Assembly (NCBI RefSeq): GCF_017471675.1
Contig: NZ_JAFUSK010000068.1
Location: forward strand, 52,609 to 116,608
DNA length: 64,000 bases
Direction of reading: 5' to 3'
Source: Pseudobutyrivibrio sp.
GTDB taxonomy: Bacteria > Bacillota > Clostridia > Lachnospirales > Lachnospiraceae
The position numbers and the translations under genes are program-made. Shown piece after piece: positions 42,476 through 50,499 of this stretch. The notes beneath the pieces were generated by a model. It saw only the letters and a program-made list of their open reading frames with translations, did no database searches and was not told the DNA's origin. Position 1 is the stretch's first letter. Each line of letters opens with the position of its first letter.

Positions 42476-43516
42476 ATGGAAAATGTATTCATTAAAGAAG
42501 ATGACACAATTTTACATGCTATGCGTACAATTGATGCAAGCAGCCGCCGCACAGTGTTCATTGTGGACGATAATAATAAGCTGCTTGCAGCTCTTTCAGA
42601 GGGTGATGTTCGTAGATATATCTTGTCAGGTGGAGATTTAAATGAGCCTGTTAAGTTGATAGCTAATTATAAGCCAAGAAGTCTGAAGGAAGAGGAGAAA
42701 GAGGATGCTCGTAACTTCCTCTATCGTCATAACATCGAAGGTCTTCCTATTGTTGATGATGAGGGCCATGTAATTGATACAGTCTTCTGGAGTGAGAATC
42801 ATTATAAAAAGCATTCTACCCTTAGTACCCCTGTTGTTATGATGGCAGGTGGCAAGGGCACACGTCTTTATCCATATACAAGAATCCTTCCAAAACCTCT
42901 TATTCCTGTGGGGGAGAAGCCTATTGCGGAGCTTATTATGGATAGCTTTGCAGACTATGGAATCGATAGAATGATAATGATTGTTAATCATAAAAAGAAT
43001 ATGATTAAGTCTTATTTTGGCGAGGCTGAGAGGCCTTATAGTATTGATTTCGTAGATGAGGACACACCTCTTGGTACAGGGGGCGGCCTTGCGCTTTTGA
43101 GAGGAAAGATTGATGAGACATTTATCCTTACTAATTGCGATATCTTAATTGAAGAGGATTACTCGAAGATTTATGAGCATCATAAAAAAGAGGGTAATTT
43201 GATTACTATGGTGTGCTCTCTTAGAAACTTCCAGGTTGCTTATGGCGTGGTAGAATTTGGTGAGCATGGCAATATCTTAGATATGAAAGAAAAGCCGGAG
43301 TTTAGCTTCTTTACAAACACTGGCATTTATATAGTTGAGCCAGAGGTTATTGATTATATCAAGGACGGGGAGTTCATTGGCTTCCCGGATATCATCAATA
43401 GACTTAAGGACGATGGTAAAAAAGTTGGCGTATATCCAATCAACGAAAATACATGGATGGATATGGGACAGCTGGACGAGCTAAGCAAGATGGAGCGTAG
43501 ACTTGCAGGAAGATAG
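42476..43516 (+). CDS. ptmE: PtmE-type sugar-1-phosphate nucleotidyltransferase with CBS domains
   Basis: A 346-residue protein. The start MENVFIKEDDTILHAMRTID at 42476 is outside element B5; an in-frame ATG at 42380 inside it is rejected. Two CBS domains (about residues 1-118, ending KHSTLSTPV) are followed by a nucleotidyltransferase: MMAGGKGTRLYPYTRILPKP, VDEDTPLGTGGGLALL, the TNCDILIEEDY metal site. In Campylobacter, PtmE makes GDP-GlcN for legionaminic acid. The same fusion beside legB and legC types supports that role. Confidence 0.85.
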   Translation: MENVFIKEDDTILHAMRTIDASSRRTVFIVDDNNKLLAALSEGDVRRYILSGGDLNEPVKLIANYKPRSLKEEEKEDARNFLYRHNIEGLPIVDDEGHVIDTVFWSENHYKKHSTLSTPVVMMAGGKGTRLYPYTRILPKPLIPVGEKPIAELIMDSFADYGIDRMIMIVNHKKNMIKSYFGEAERPYSIDFVDEDTPLGTGGGLALLRGKIDETFILTNCDILIEEDYSKIYEHHKKEGNLITMVCSLRNFQVAYGVVEFGEHGNILDMKEKPEFSFFTNTGIYIVEPEVIDYIKDGEFIGFPDIINRLKDDGKKVGVYPINENTWMDMGQLDELSKMERRLAGR

Positions 43517-43537
43517 GCTTGCCTGAAAGGATTAATA

Positions 43538-45205
43538 GTGGAAAAAGTAAAACAGTATTTTTCAGATATGAATAAAGAGAAGGGCTTACAGATTGGTGCA
43601 GTTGTACTGGCAGCAGTGGGAATCATTGGGGCTTTAGTATTTTTCTTTACTAATTGCATGAATCTAACAGCTACCAAAAGATATAATGCTTATTTTGCAC
43701 TTATATTTATTGTGATGATTGCACTTACAGTTTATCTTGCAAGGATTCTAGTGCTAAATAAGAATTGGTCTTACCCTAGGCTGTTTGTGATACTGGCTAT
43801 CGGCTGGACATTTTGTATGCAGCTTGTAATGCCTCCTATTTCGGGACCTGACGAGGTGCAGCATTATTACAGTGCTTATCATTGTTCTAATATCATGCTT
43901 GGAATGAAGGATCATAATCTTAGCATGGATACCAGTAAGCTTGGAAGCTGGGTTCAGGATGAATCATTCTTCTACATGCGTGCGGAAGATTATTATATGA
44001 TGCCATATTTGGATGTTACATTCCCTTATCAGTATGCAATACTTGCCCAGGGCAATTTTATAAAGCATGCTGATGAGATGCAGGAAAATATAGAATGTAA
44101 AATCGCACCATCAAAGGCATCTAGATATTTGGTATCAGGTGCTGGTATTACCGTGGCAAGATTACTTGGATTTGGCTTTGCCGGGGTAATATTTATGGGA
44201 AGATTTTTCAATTCCCTATCACTTATAATTGCAGGCTACATAGCACTTAAGCTTCTTCCGGTGGGAAAGCATCAGTTCTTTACTTTTGCACTGTTCCCAG
44301 GGGTGCTTCATATATGCAGCTCTTATTCATATGATAATATGAGCATTTTGTTCTCACTTGCATTGTTTACATTAGTGCTATATTACAGTCAACCTCATGT
44401 TAAGCTACATGCTTGGGATATTATTATTCTGGCAGGCTGTGTAGTTATATTGATTCCTAACAAGATAGTTTATGCTCTTTTTGTAGTATGGTTTTTTGCC
44501 ATTCCACTTAAGAAATGGTGGACAGATGTGGTGCTTTCCAAGAAGTGGTATGAATATATAATTCTTGGTGTGCTTGGTCTTGGCGTTGTAGTTGTAGCAA
44601 AGAAAGTAGTTACTAAATATTACTACTTTATAATGCAAAATGTATTCTGGAAATGGTCTGGAAATACAATTGAAACAGATACAACAAGGGAAGCACTCAG
44701 TTGGGAATATTTTGTTGATCATAAATTAGAGGTGCTTAAGTTCACATGGGAAGGAATTAAGGTAGATTTTTGGTACAACATCAACCACATTATTGGTCGC
44801 GAGCTTGGTCATATTAAGCTTAACGCTGAAGTGCCATGGGTTTGCATTATTGTAATGTTGCTATGTTTACTCGTGGGTCTGATTTTCATCAAGGGTAAGC
44901 GAATCAAAAAATGGCAGATGGTGGTTCTAGGTTTAGGCTTAGTGATGTGTGTAGTGGCTATTTTCATTGGATGCATGACTAGATTCACACCAGCAGAAGG
45001 AAGCCAGAGAATCCAGATTTCATTTAGATATTTGATTCCAGTGTACATGTGTATGTGCATAGGACTTGGAACGGATGCCAAGGAAAATAAGTTGGCATTA
45101 GCATTGATTTATATTCAAAACATTATGCTAATTTTCTCTATGTGTGGATTGTTACATTTCTTGTTCCACTTAAGAGATGGAATGCCAGCTCCGTTTGAAT
45201 TTTAA
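43538..45205 (+). CDS. DUF2142-like polytopic membrane protein
   Basis: A 555-residue protein with about 12 hydrophobic segments and a GTG start after GAAAGG. It shows the DUF2142 pattern: an early GPDEVQHYYSAYH segment on the outside, then KLLPVGKHQFFTFALFPGVL and YDNMSILFSLALFTLVLYY. These proteins resemble GT-C fold glycosyltransferases and are common in polysaccharide loci. A role in adding a sugar on the outer face is possible but unproven. An intrinsic terminator follows, and its end is not C-rich. Confidence 0.82.
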   Translation: MEKVKQYFSDMNKEKGLQIGAVVLAAVGIIGALVFFFTNCMNLTATKRYNAYFALIFIVMIALTVYLARILVLNKNWSYPRLFVILAIGWTFCMQLVMPPISGPDEVQHYYSAYHCSNIMLGMKDHNLSMDTSKLGSWVQDESFFYMRAEDYYMMPYLDVTFPYQYAILAQGNFIKHADEMQENIECKIAPSKASRYLVSGAGITVARLLGFGFAGVIFMGRFFNSLSLIIAGYIALKLLPVGKHQFFTFALFPGVLHICSSYSYDNMSILFSLALFTLVLYYSQPHVKLHAWDIIILAGCVVILIPNKIVYALFVVWFFAIPLKKWWTDVVLSKKWYEYIILGVLGLGVVVVAKKVVTKYYYFIMQNVFWKWSGNTIETDTTREALSWEYFVDHKLEVLKFTWEGIKVDFWYNINHIIGRELGHIKLNAEVPWVCIIVMLLCLLVGLIFIKGKRIKKWQMVVLGLGLVMCVVAIFIGCMTRFTPAEGSQRIQISFRYLIPVYMCMCIGLGTDAKENKLALALIYIQNIMLIFSMCGLLHFLFHLRDGMPAPFEF

Positions 45206-45211
45206 AATAAG

Positions 45212-45239
45212 TATCGCCCAAAATAATGGGCGATATTTG
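45212..45239 (+). terminator. Intrinsic terminator
   Basis: TATCGCCCA (45212-45220) pairs with TGGGCGATA (45227-45235) around AAATAA, followed by TTTG. This is the only conventional terminator I see in the 28-62 kb part. Confidence 0.8.
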
Positions 45240-45274
45240 TGCGTTTAAAAATATAGATAGATTTGAGAGAATAA

Positions 45275-46477
45275 ATGGACAGACATATATTGATTATATG
45301 CCAGTATTTTTATCCCGAGCAGTTTAGGATAAATGATATGGCATTTGAGTGGGTAAAAAGAGGCTACAAGGTCACTGTAGTGACAGGTCTCCCAAATTAC
45401 CCAGAGGGGAAAATATTTGAAGGCTACGGCCTTTTCAAGAAAAGGCATGAAATAATAAATGGTGTAGAGGTTTATAGAATTCCACTGATACCTAGGGGAA
45501 ATGGAAAGCTTGGATTAGTGCTTAATTACTTTAGCTTCCCATTTTTCGGATTCTTTTGGAACATGTTTACACATATCAAGGCTGATGAAGTATACATGTT
45601 TGAAACATCGCCAATGAATCAATGTAAGGTTGGCGTTGCTTATGCTAAGAAGCATAAGGTACCTTGCTATTTGTATGTACAGGACCTATGGCCAGAAAAT
45701 GTAGAGATGATAACAGGCATCCATTCGCCACTTTTAGTAAAGCCAATTGAGCGAATGGTGAGAAAGATATATAAGGGTTGCACCCATATATGGGGAACCA
45801 GCCCAAGCTTCGTAGATTCAATTCGTAAATACGTAGATGAAGAAGAGCAGGATAAGGCAAGCTTTTGGCCACAGTATGCAGAAGAATTCTACGAGCCAAA
45901 GGAAAAGATTGCACACAAAGGCTTTAATGTAATATTTACAGGAAATATTGGCCAGGCCCAGGGACTTGAAATACTTCCAAAGGCTGCAGCTATCATTAGA
46001 AGTGAAGGGGTAAAGGATATTAGGTTTACCATAGTTGGTGATGGCAGAGCTAGAGAAAGCTTTAAGGAAAGCATCACTGCAGCAGGAGTGTGGGACTTAT
46101 TTGAATTTGCAGGTAGAGTAAAGCCTACCGAGGTTCCAGGAATACTTGCCAAGGGTGACGCAGCTTTTATCTCATTTGCAGATGACGAGCTTTTCGCCAA
46201 AACTATTCCTGCTAAGCTGCAATCCTACATGGCTTGCGCAATGCCAATCATTGCCTCAGCCAAGGGCGAGACAGCCAGGGTAATCGCCGAAGCAAAATGT
46301 GGAATGTGCTCAGACATAGGAGATGCAAGAGCCTTAGCTATGAACATCATAGCCATGCGCAACCTCCCAACACCTATCCGCCTTCAAATGGGCGAAAACG
46401 CCCTAGCCTACAACCAGGAGCACTTTTCCAAGAAAAAACTTATGGACTACATGGACACTTTTCTGGCTTCTCCATAA
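45275..46477 (+). CDS. Family 4 glycosyltransferase, WcaI/WbuB-like
   Basis: A 400-residue GT-B enzyme starting MDRHILIICQYFYPEQFRIN. It has GLPNYPEGKIFEGYGLFKKR in the N-terminal lobe, YLYVQDLWPENVEMITG, FTGNIGQAQGLEILPKAAAI, and KTIPAKLQSYMACAMPIIAS in the donor lobe. This is the pattern of WbuB-like fucosaminyl or related transferases, though the sugar cannot be told here. Repeat C3 begins inside the last codons, so the C-terminal residues LASP come from the repeat. Confidence 0.9.
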   Translation: MDRHILIICQYFYPEQFRINDMAFEWVKRGYKVTVVTGLPNYPEGKIFEGYGLFKKRHEIINGVEVYRIPLIPRGNGKLGLVLNYFSFPFFGFFWNMFTHIKADEVYMFETSPMNQCKVGVAYAKKHKVPCYLYVQDLWPENVEMITGIHSPLLVKPIERMVRKIYKGCTHIWGTSPSFVDSIRKYVDEEEQDKASFWPQYAEEFYEPKEKIAHKGFNVIFTGNIGQAQGLEILPKAAAIIRSEGVKDIRFTIVGDGRARESFKESITAAGVWDLFEFAGRVKPTEVPGILAKGDAAFISFADDELFAKTIPAKLQSYMACAMPIIASAKGETARVIAEAKCGMCSDIGDARALAMNIIAMRNLPTPIRLQMGENALAYNQEHFSKKKLMDYMDTFLASP

Positions 46478-46516
46478 GTAGGGAGAAGCTGTCACCGAAG
46501 GTGACTGATGAGGGTA
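46466..46516 (+). repeat. Family C palindrome overlapping the gene end (C3)
   Basis: GCTTCTCC/GGGAGAAGC and GTCACC/GGTGAC hairpins followed by TGATGAGGG. It starts within the last four codons of the 45275 gene, and GAGGG lies 6 bases before the ATG of the 46521 gene. Confidence 0.8.
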
Positions 46517-46520
46517 TGAA

Positions 46521-47351
46521 ATGAAAACAGCATTATCCACAGTAATCTACAAACAAGCCCACCCTTATCTACAGGACCTACTAACATCCGTGGATAACCA
46601 ATCCGATAAGGACTTCGACTTGTTGATAATTAACGACAACTACACAAAGGAAGAGCTTGAAAAGGTAGAAACGCAAATACAAAGTACCGTTCATGGCATC
46701 AATGTCCACATCGAGGACCTAAGTGAAAGAAAGCTTAGCATTGCAGGCACTCGTATCGAAATGCTAAAAACTGCCAAGCGCCTAGGCTATGAAAGCCTAG
46801 TCCTTGTAGACGCCGACGATACAATTTCGCCTACAAGAATGGAAAGCTTTATTAAGTCTTTTGAATTAGACAAAGACTGCGTATTCTTTTATAATAAGTT
46901 CGTTACTGAAACAGGTGAGGATGTGTTTAAAACTTTGCCTGAAGCAGTAGAAGATATCAAGCCAATAGCGCAAGCTAATTTCCTTGGATTATCAAATACC
47001 GGCATTAGGCTAACAAGTCTAAACGCTGACTTCTTAGATAGCCTGAATGAAGGTGCAGTAGCAGTATTTGACTGGTATTTGTTTAGCAGAATCATTATGG
47101 ATATTGGTACAGGTGCTTATGTAGATAATGCAGCTACAATCTATCGTATTTATGATGACAACACTGCAGGCACTACTAGAGATTTAAATAAAGAGTACGA
47201 TGTAAAGACTACTCATTACAATAATCTGGCAAAGCGCTACGATTATTTCAAACAATTGTCAGCTAAGCTAAGTAAGATTGATAAATCGACACTTACGCTT
47301 TCAAATAACCATCAGGGATACTGGTGGAGTGATATTAGTATGGAGGATTAA
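46521..47351 (+). CDS. Family 2 glycosyltransferase
   Basis: A 276-residue GT-A enzyme starting MKTALSTVIYKQAHPYLQDL. It has DLLIINDNYTKEELEKV, and the YESLVLVDADDTISPTR motif that carries the DxD-like metal site (VDADD). It is short, with no membrane segments. Its ribosome site GAGGG is supplied by repeat C3. The stop is two bases before the neuB-type start, and the ribosome site of neuB overlaps its last codons. Confidence 0.88.
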   Translation: MKTALSTVIYKQAHPYLQDLLTSVDNQSDKDFDLLIINDNYTKEELEKVETQIQSTVHGINVHIEDLSERKLSIAGTRIEMLKTAKRLGYESLVLVDADDTISPTRMESFIKSFELDKDCVFFYNKFVTETGEDVFKTLPEAVEDIKPIAQANFLGLSNTGIRLTSLNADFLDSLNEGAVAVFDWYLFSRIIMDIGTGAYVDNAATIYRIYDDNTAGTTRDLNKEYDVKTTHYNNLAKRYDYFKQLSAKLSKIDKSTLTLSNNHQGYWWSDISMED

Positions 47352-47353
47352 TT

Positions 47354-48406
47354 ATGAGATTTAACTATGCCGATTTAGTAGCAGGAAATCAGAGACCATA
47401 CGTCATTGCGGAGCTTGGTGCTAACCACAATGGTGATATGGATTTAGCTAGAACACTTATAAAGACAGCAAAGGAGTGCGGTGCAGATGCTGTTAAGCTT
47501 CAGTCTTGGACAGTAGATGATCTTTTCTCTAAGAAGAAGTACGAGGATAACTACTTCCTTGGCGATGACTATCGCAATCGTACAGATTACACACTTAAGT
47601 CTATTATGGAAAAGTATGCTGTATCTAAGGAACAGCATATTGAGCTTAAGAAATACTGTGATGAGTTAGACATCGATTTCTGTTCTACACCATTTTCAAT
47701 GGCAGGAGCAGATATGCTTGTTGACGAGCTGCATGTTCCATTCCTTAAGATTGCATCACTTGACGTAGAGAATATCCCATTCCTTAAGCACGTAGGTAGC
47801 AAGGGAGTACCTGTTGTTATTTCTACAGGTCTTACAGGTATGGATGATGTATGCGCAGCAATCCAGGCTCTTGAGGAAGGTGGATGCCACGAAATCGCAA
47901 TTCTTCACTGCGTATCTATGTACCCACCAACTGACGAAATCGTAAACCTTAACAACATGGATATGTATAACATGGTATTCGATTATCCAGTTGGATATTC
48001 TGATCACACAATTGGTACAGTTGCACCAATCATGAGTATCGCAAAGAATGCTTGCATTATTGAAAAGCATTTCACAATGGATAAGAACATGGAAGGCTGG
48101 GATCACAAAGTTAGTGCAGATCCAGCTGAGCTTAAGGCTATTTGTGATGCTGCAAGAAGCGGTTACAACATGCTCGGAAGCTACCGCAAGGTAGTAGTTG
48201 AAGACGAGAAGCGCCGCGAGGAATTCAAGCGTTCTATCGTTGCTAAGCACGACATGCCAGCAGGCCATGTACTTACAATGGACGACCTTGACTACAAGCG
48301 CCCAGGCACAGGCATCTCACCAAAGTACTACGAAATGGTTCTCGGTCGTACACTCAAGCATGACGTTAAGTACGACGACATCTTCCAGTGGGGCGATCTT
48401 TCATAG
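47354..48406 (+). CDS. legI: NeuB/LegI-type nonulosonic acid synthase
   Basis: A 350-residue enzyme that condenses PEP with a 6-carbon N-acyl sugar to make a 9-carbon sugar acid. It has the IAELGANHNGDMDLARTLI start, DAVKLQSWTVDDLF, DFCSTPFSMAGADML, KIASLDVENIPFLKHV, and GYSDHTIGTVAP with conserved His. A C-terminal SAF antifreeze-like domain begins near KRSIVAKHDMPAGHVLTMDD. It is the committed enzyme of sialic, legionaminic or pseudaminic pathways. The legB and legC types here favour legionaminic acid. Two family A elements follow. Confidence 0.92.
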   Translation: MRFNYADLVAGNQRPYVIAELGANHNGDMDLARTLIKTAKECGADAVKLQSWTVDDLFSKKKYEDNYFLGDDYRNRTDYTLKSIMEKYAVSKEQHIELKKYCDELDIDFCSTPFSMAGADMLVDELHVPFLKIASLDVENIPFLKHVGSKGVPVVISTGLTGMDDVCAAIQALEEGGCHEIAILHCVSMYPPTDEIVNLNNMDMYNMVFDYPVGYSDHTIGTVAPIMSIAKNACIIEKHFTMDKNMEGWDHKVSADPAELKAICDAARSGYNMLGSYRKVVVEDEKRREEFKRSIVAKHDMPAGHVLTMDDLDYKRPGTGISPKYYEMVLGRTLKHDVKYDDIFQWGDLS

Positions 48407-48426
48407 TACATAATAGTTTATAATGT

Positions 48427-48514
48427 GCTTGTAGCTATCAAGCTCTAAGTGTTGCCTAAGCGTAGCTTTCTATGCGTAGCGTGGCAATATCTTAGGCTTG
48501 ATAGTGTAACAAGC
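48427..48514 (+). repeat. Family A element (A10)
   Basis: Outer helix GCTTGT/ACAAGC, A/GTA loop, helix GCTATCAAGC/GCTTGATAGT, then TAAGTGTTGCC/GGCAATATCTTA, and inner repeated GCGTAGC. Here both the P1 and P2 helices differ from A11, 11 bases away, while pairing is kept. Confidence 0.88.
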
Positions 48515-48524
48515 TTTCAGATGA

Positions 48525-48605
48525 GGCTGTAGATAACAAGCTATTATGTTTCTCAAGCGAATAATCTATGAGCGGAGAAATATAATGCTTGTTATCGTAA
48601 CAGCC
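48525..48605 (+). repeat. Family A element (A11)
   Basis: Outer helix GGCTGT/ACAGCC, A/GTA loop, perfect helix GATAACAAGC/GCTTGTTATC, then TTATGTTTCT/AGAAATATAA. CAGATGAG is upstream and GGACTA downstream. It ends 20 bases before the neuA-type start and is a direct repeat of A10 in the same spacer. Confidence 0.9.
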
Positions 48606-48625
48606 GGACTAAAGGATAGAGGAAA

Positions 48626-49327
48626 ATGATAGCATTTATACCAGCTAGGGGCGGCTCCAAAGGAGTCCCAGGCAAAAATATAAAAGAAATTTGCGGCAAG
48701 CCTCTGATTGCTCACACAATTGAGGCTGCCCTTAAAGCAGACAAAATAGATAGAGTAATCGTTACTACAGATGACGAAGATATTGCCCGTGTTGCCAGGG
48801 AAGCAGGCGCAGAGGTTCCATTTATGCGTCCAGCTGAGCTTGCCAGCGATACAGCCTCTGCTGTAGATGTGTATCTTCATGCAGCAGAATTTGTGGCAAA
48901 TGAAACAGGCGAGCCTGTAGAGAAGTTTATGGTGCTTCTTCCAACAGCACCTCTTCGTGACGAAAAGAATATTAACGAGGCTATAGAGCAGTTTGAAAAG
49001 GATGGTGCCACTACTCTTATTTCATTTACAGAGGCAGAGTGCCCAGTGGGATGGTATCATACCATGGATGAAGAGGGACGTATTAAGAATGCCGGCTTTG
49101 GCGCCAAGGGTTCTAACGTAGCTAACCGTCAGACTAACGCTACATATTACATCCCAAATGGAGCAATCTATATCTTGGATTACAAGCTTCTTAAGGAACA
49201 GCGCACCTACTACTGCGATAACACTTATGCTTATATTATGAGCAGAGCTGATTCAATTGACATTGATTATCCAATCGATTTTGAAATAGCAGAATTTATG
49301 ATGAAAAAGAAATTAGGAAATAACTAA
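48626..49327 (+). CDS. legF: NeuA/LegF-type CMP-nonulosonate cytidylyltransferase
   Basis: A 233-residue enzyme that activates the nonulosonic acid with CTP. It has the NeuA start AFIPARGGSKGVPGKNIKEI, DRVIVTTDDEDIARVARE, the VLLPTAPLRDEKNI segment with the LQPT-like motif, and DIDYPIDFEIAE near the end. Its product would feed a sugar transferase such as the 38242 gene product. The stop overlaps the next start by one base. AGAGGAAA is its ribosome site. Confidence 0.92.
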   Translation: MIAFIPARGGSKGVPGKNIKEICGKPLIAHTIEAALKADKIDRVIVTTDDEDIARVAREAGAEVPFMRPAELASDTASAVDVYLHAAEFVANETGEPVEKFMVLLPTAPLRDEKNINEAIEQFEKDGATTLISFTEAECPVGWYHTMDEEGRIKNAGFGAKGSNVANRQTNATYYIPNGAIYILDYKLLKEQRTYYCDNTYAYIMSRADSIDIDYPIDFEIAEFMMKKKLGNN

Positions 49328-50499
49328 TGATATTAATTAGAGCATTGGCCTTTCTATTGCACTTTACATTGGTGCCAGTAGCTGTAGGCAGACTAATTAC
49401 ATATAGGGCAAGAACTAATTGGATTGCCGATTATCTGGTAGGTTTCTTCGGTAATCTGGCAATCTTTTATGTTTTGTATACCGTGATTGAGTGGATACAA
49501 AACTGGTGCACATTAAATGATCCATTGCATGGAGCTTATACTATGTTGCTCAGAGTATATGGCATAGTGATGATTGTTCTTTTTATAGCTTGGCTATGGT
49601 TAGATAGAAAGCAAATCTTAAGAACTTACATGAAGATGAGATTTAAGGTTGCAGGAGTTAGGGAACAAATACGGGAGAATAGATTTAATGTAGTCTATGC
49701 AATGATTTTTTTGCTAATTCTTGCATTACAATTATATATGGCTTATGGATATGAGATTAATGAATGGTCATATGATGATTATGATTATGTTGTTACTAGT
49801 AAAGACACAATAGAGTCTGATACATTATCATGGGTTAATTATATCGATGGTACAATTCCTAATGTGCAGGAAAAAAGAGCTGTTGCATCATGGGGAACAT
49901 ATGTGGCAATGCTTTCATCTACAACAGGATTTGAGGTAACAACTGTTTATCATACAATTCTACCTGTTTTTTTATTGTTACTTGCTTATATTAATTTTTA
50001 TTATATCGCTACCTTTTTGTTTCAAAAATTAGAAGATAGATTTGTATTTTTGATAGTGTTATCAGTAAGCTATATATTTGGGTTATATTCACATTATTCC
50101 ACAACCTTTAGATTGCTTGGTGCATTGTGGCAAGGAAAAGCGGTACTTTCTGTGATTGCGGTGCCTTTCTTTATGCTTTACTTGATTAGGGCATATAAGA
50201 AAGAAGTAAAAACTATATATATGTTGCCTATTGCTGCAGTATCATTGGGGATAAGTTCTCTTACTTCGTTAGCGGTACTGTTTGTGCCAATATTTACAGT
50301 GTTAATTTGGGCTATGATGTGTGTATATCATAGAAAGGTATATGGCGTTAAATATTTGTTGGCTAGTTTAGTTGGTCCCATATATGTAAGTATTTTCTAT
50401 GTACTAATTTGGATGCTAAAGCAGGATATGCAAAGTTATGATTTTAAGTATTTTAAGAATAGAAAAAGAAATGAATGGTGGCTTCAATGGTTTCACTAA
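49327..50499 (+). CDS. Polytopic membrane protein, possibly the N-terminal half of a split gene
   Basis: A 390-residue membrane protein with about nine hydrophobic segments (MILIRALAFLLHFTLVPVAV first). An outward loop carries NEWSYDDYDYVVTSKDTIES and VQEKRAVASWGTYVAMLSST. It resembles DUF6077-type GT-C-like proteins, which are usually longer and whose C-terminal half would look like the start of the next frame. It ends abruptly with KRNEWWLQWFH in the middle of what looks like a domain. The next frame overlaps by 25 bases in another phase and has no ribosome site. A single indel here would join them. Confidence 0.75.
   Translation: MILIRALAFLLHFTLVPVAVGRLITYRARTNWIADYLVGFFGNLAIFYVLYTVIEWIQNWCTLNDPLHGAYTMLLRVYGIVMIVLFIAWLWLDRKQILRTYMKMRFKVAGVREQIRENRFNVVYAMIFLLILALQLYMAYGYEINEWSYDDYDYVVTSKDTIESDTLSWVNYIDGTIPNVQEKRAVASWGTYVAMLSSTTGFEVTTVYHTILPVFLLLLAYINFYYIATFLFQKLEDRFVFLIVLSVSYIFGLYSHYSTTFRLLGALWQGKAVLSVIAVPFFMLYLIRAYKKEVKTIYMLPIAAVSLGISSLTSLAVLFVPIFTVLIWAMMCVYHRKVYGVKYLLASLVGPIYVSIFYVLIWMLKQDMQSYDFKYFKNRKRNEWWLQWFH

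Noticed and set aside
20987-48605. CRISPR array or tandem repeat interpretation of the spacer repeats
   Set aside because: Copies are single or paired, separated by genes, differ in sequence and have nested stems; there are no regular spacers.
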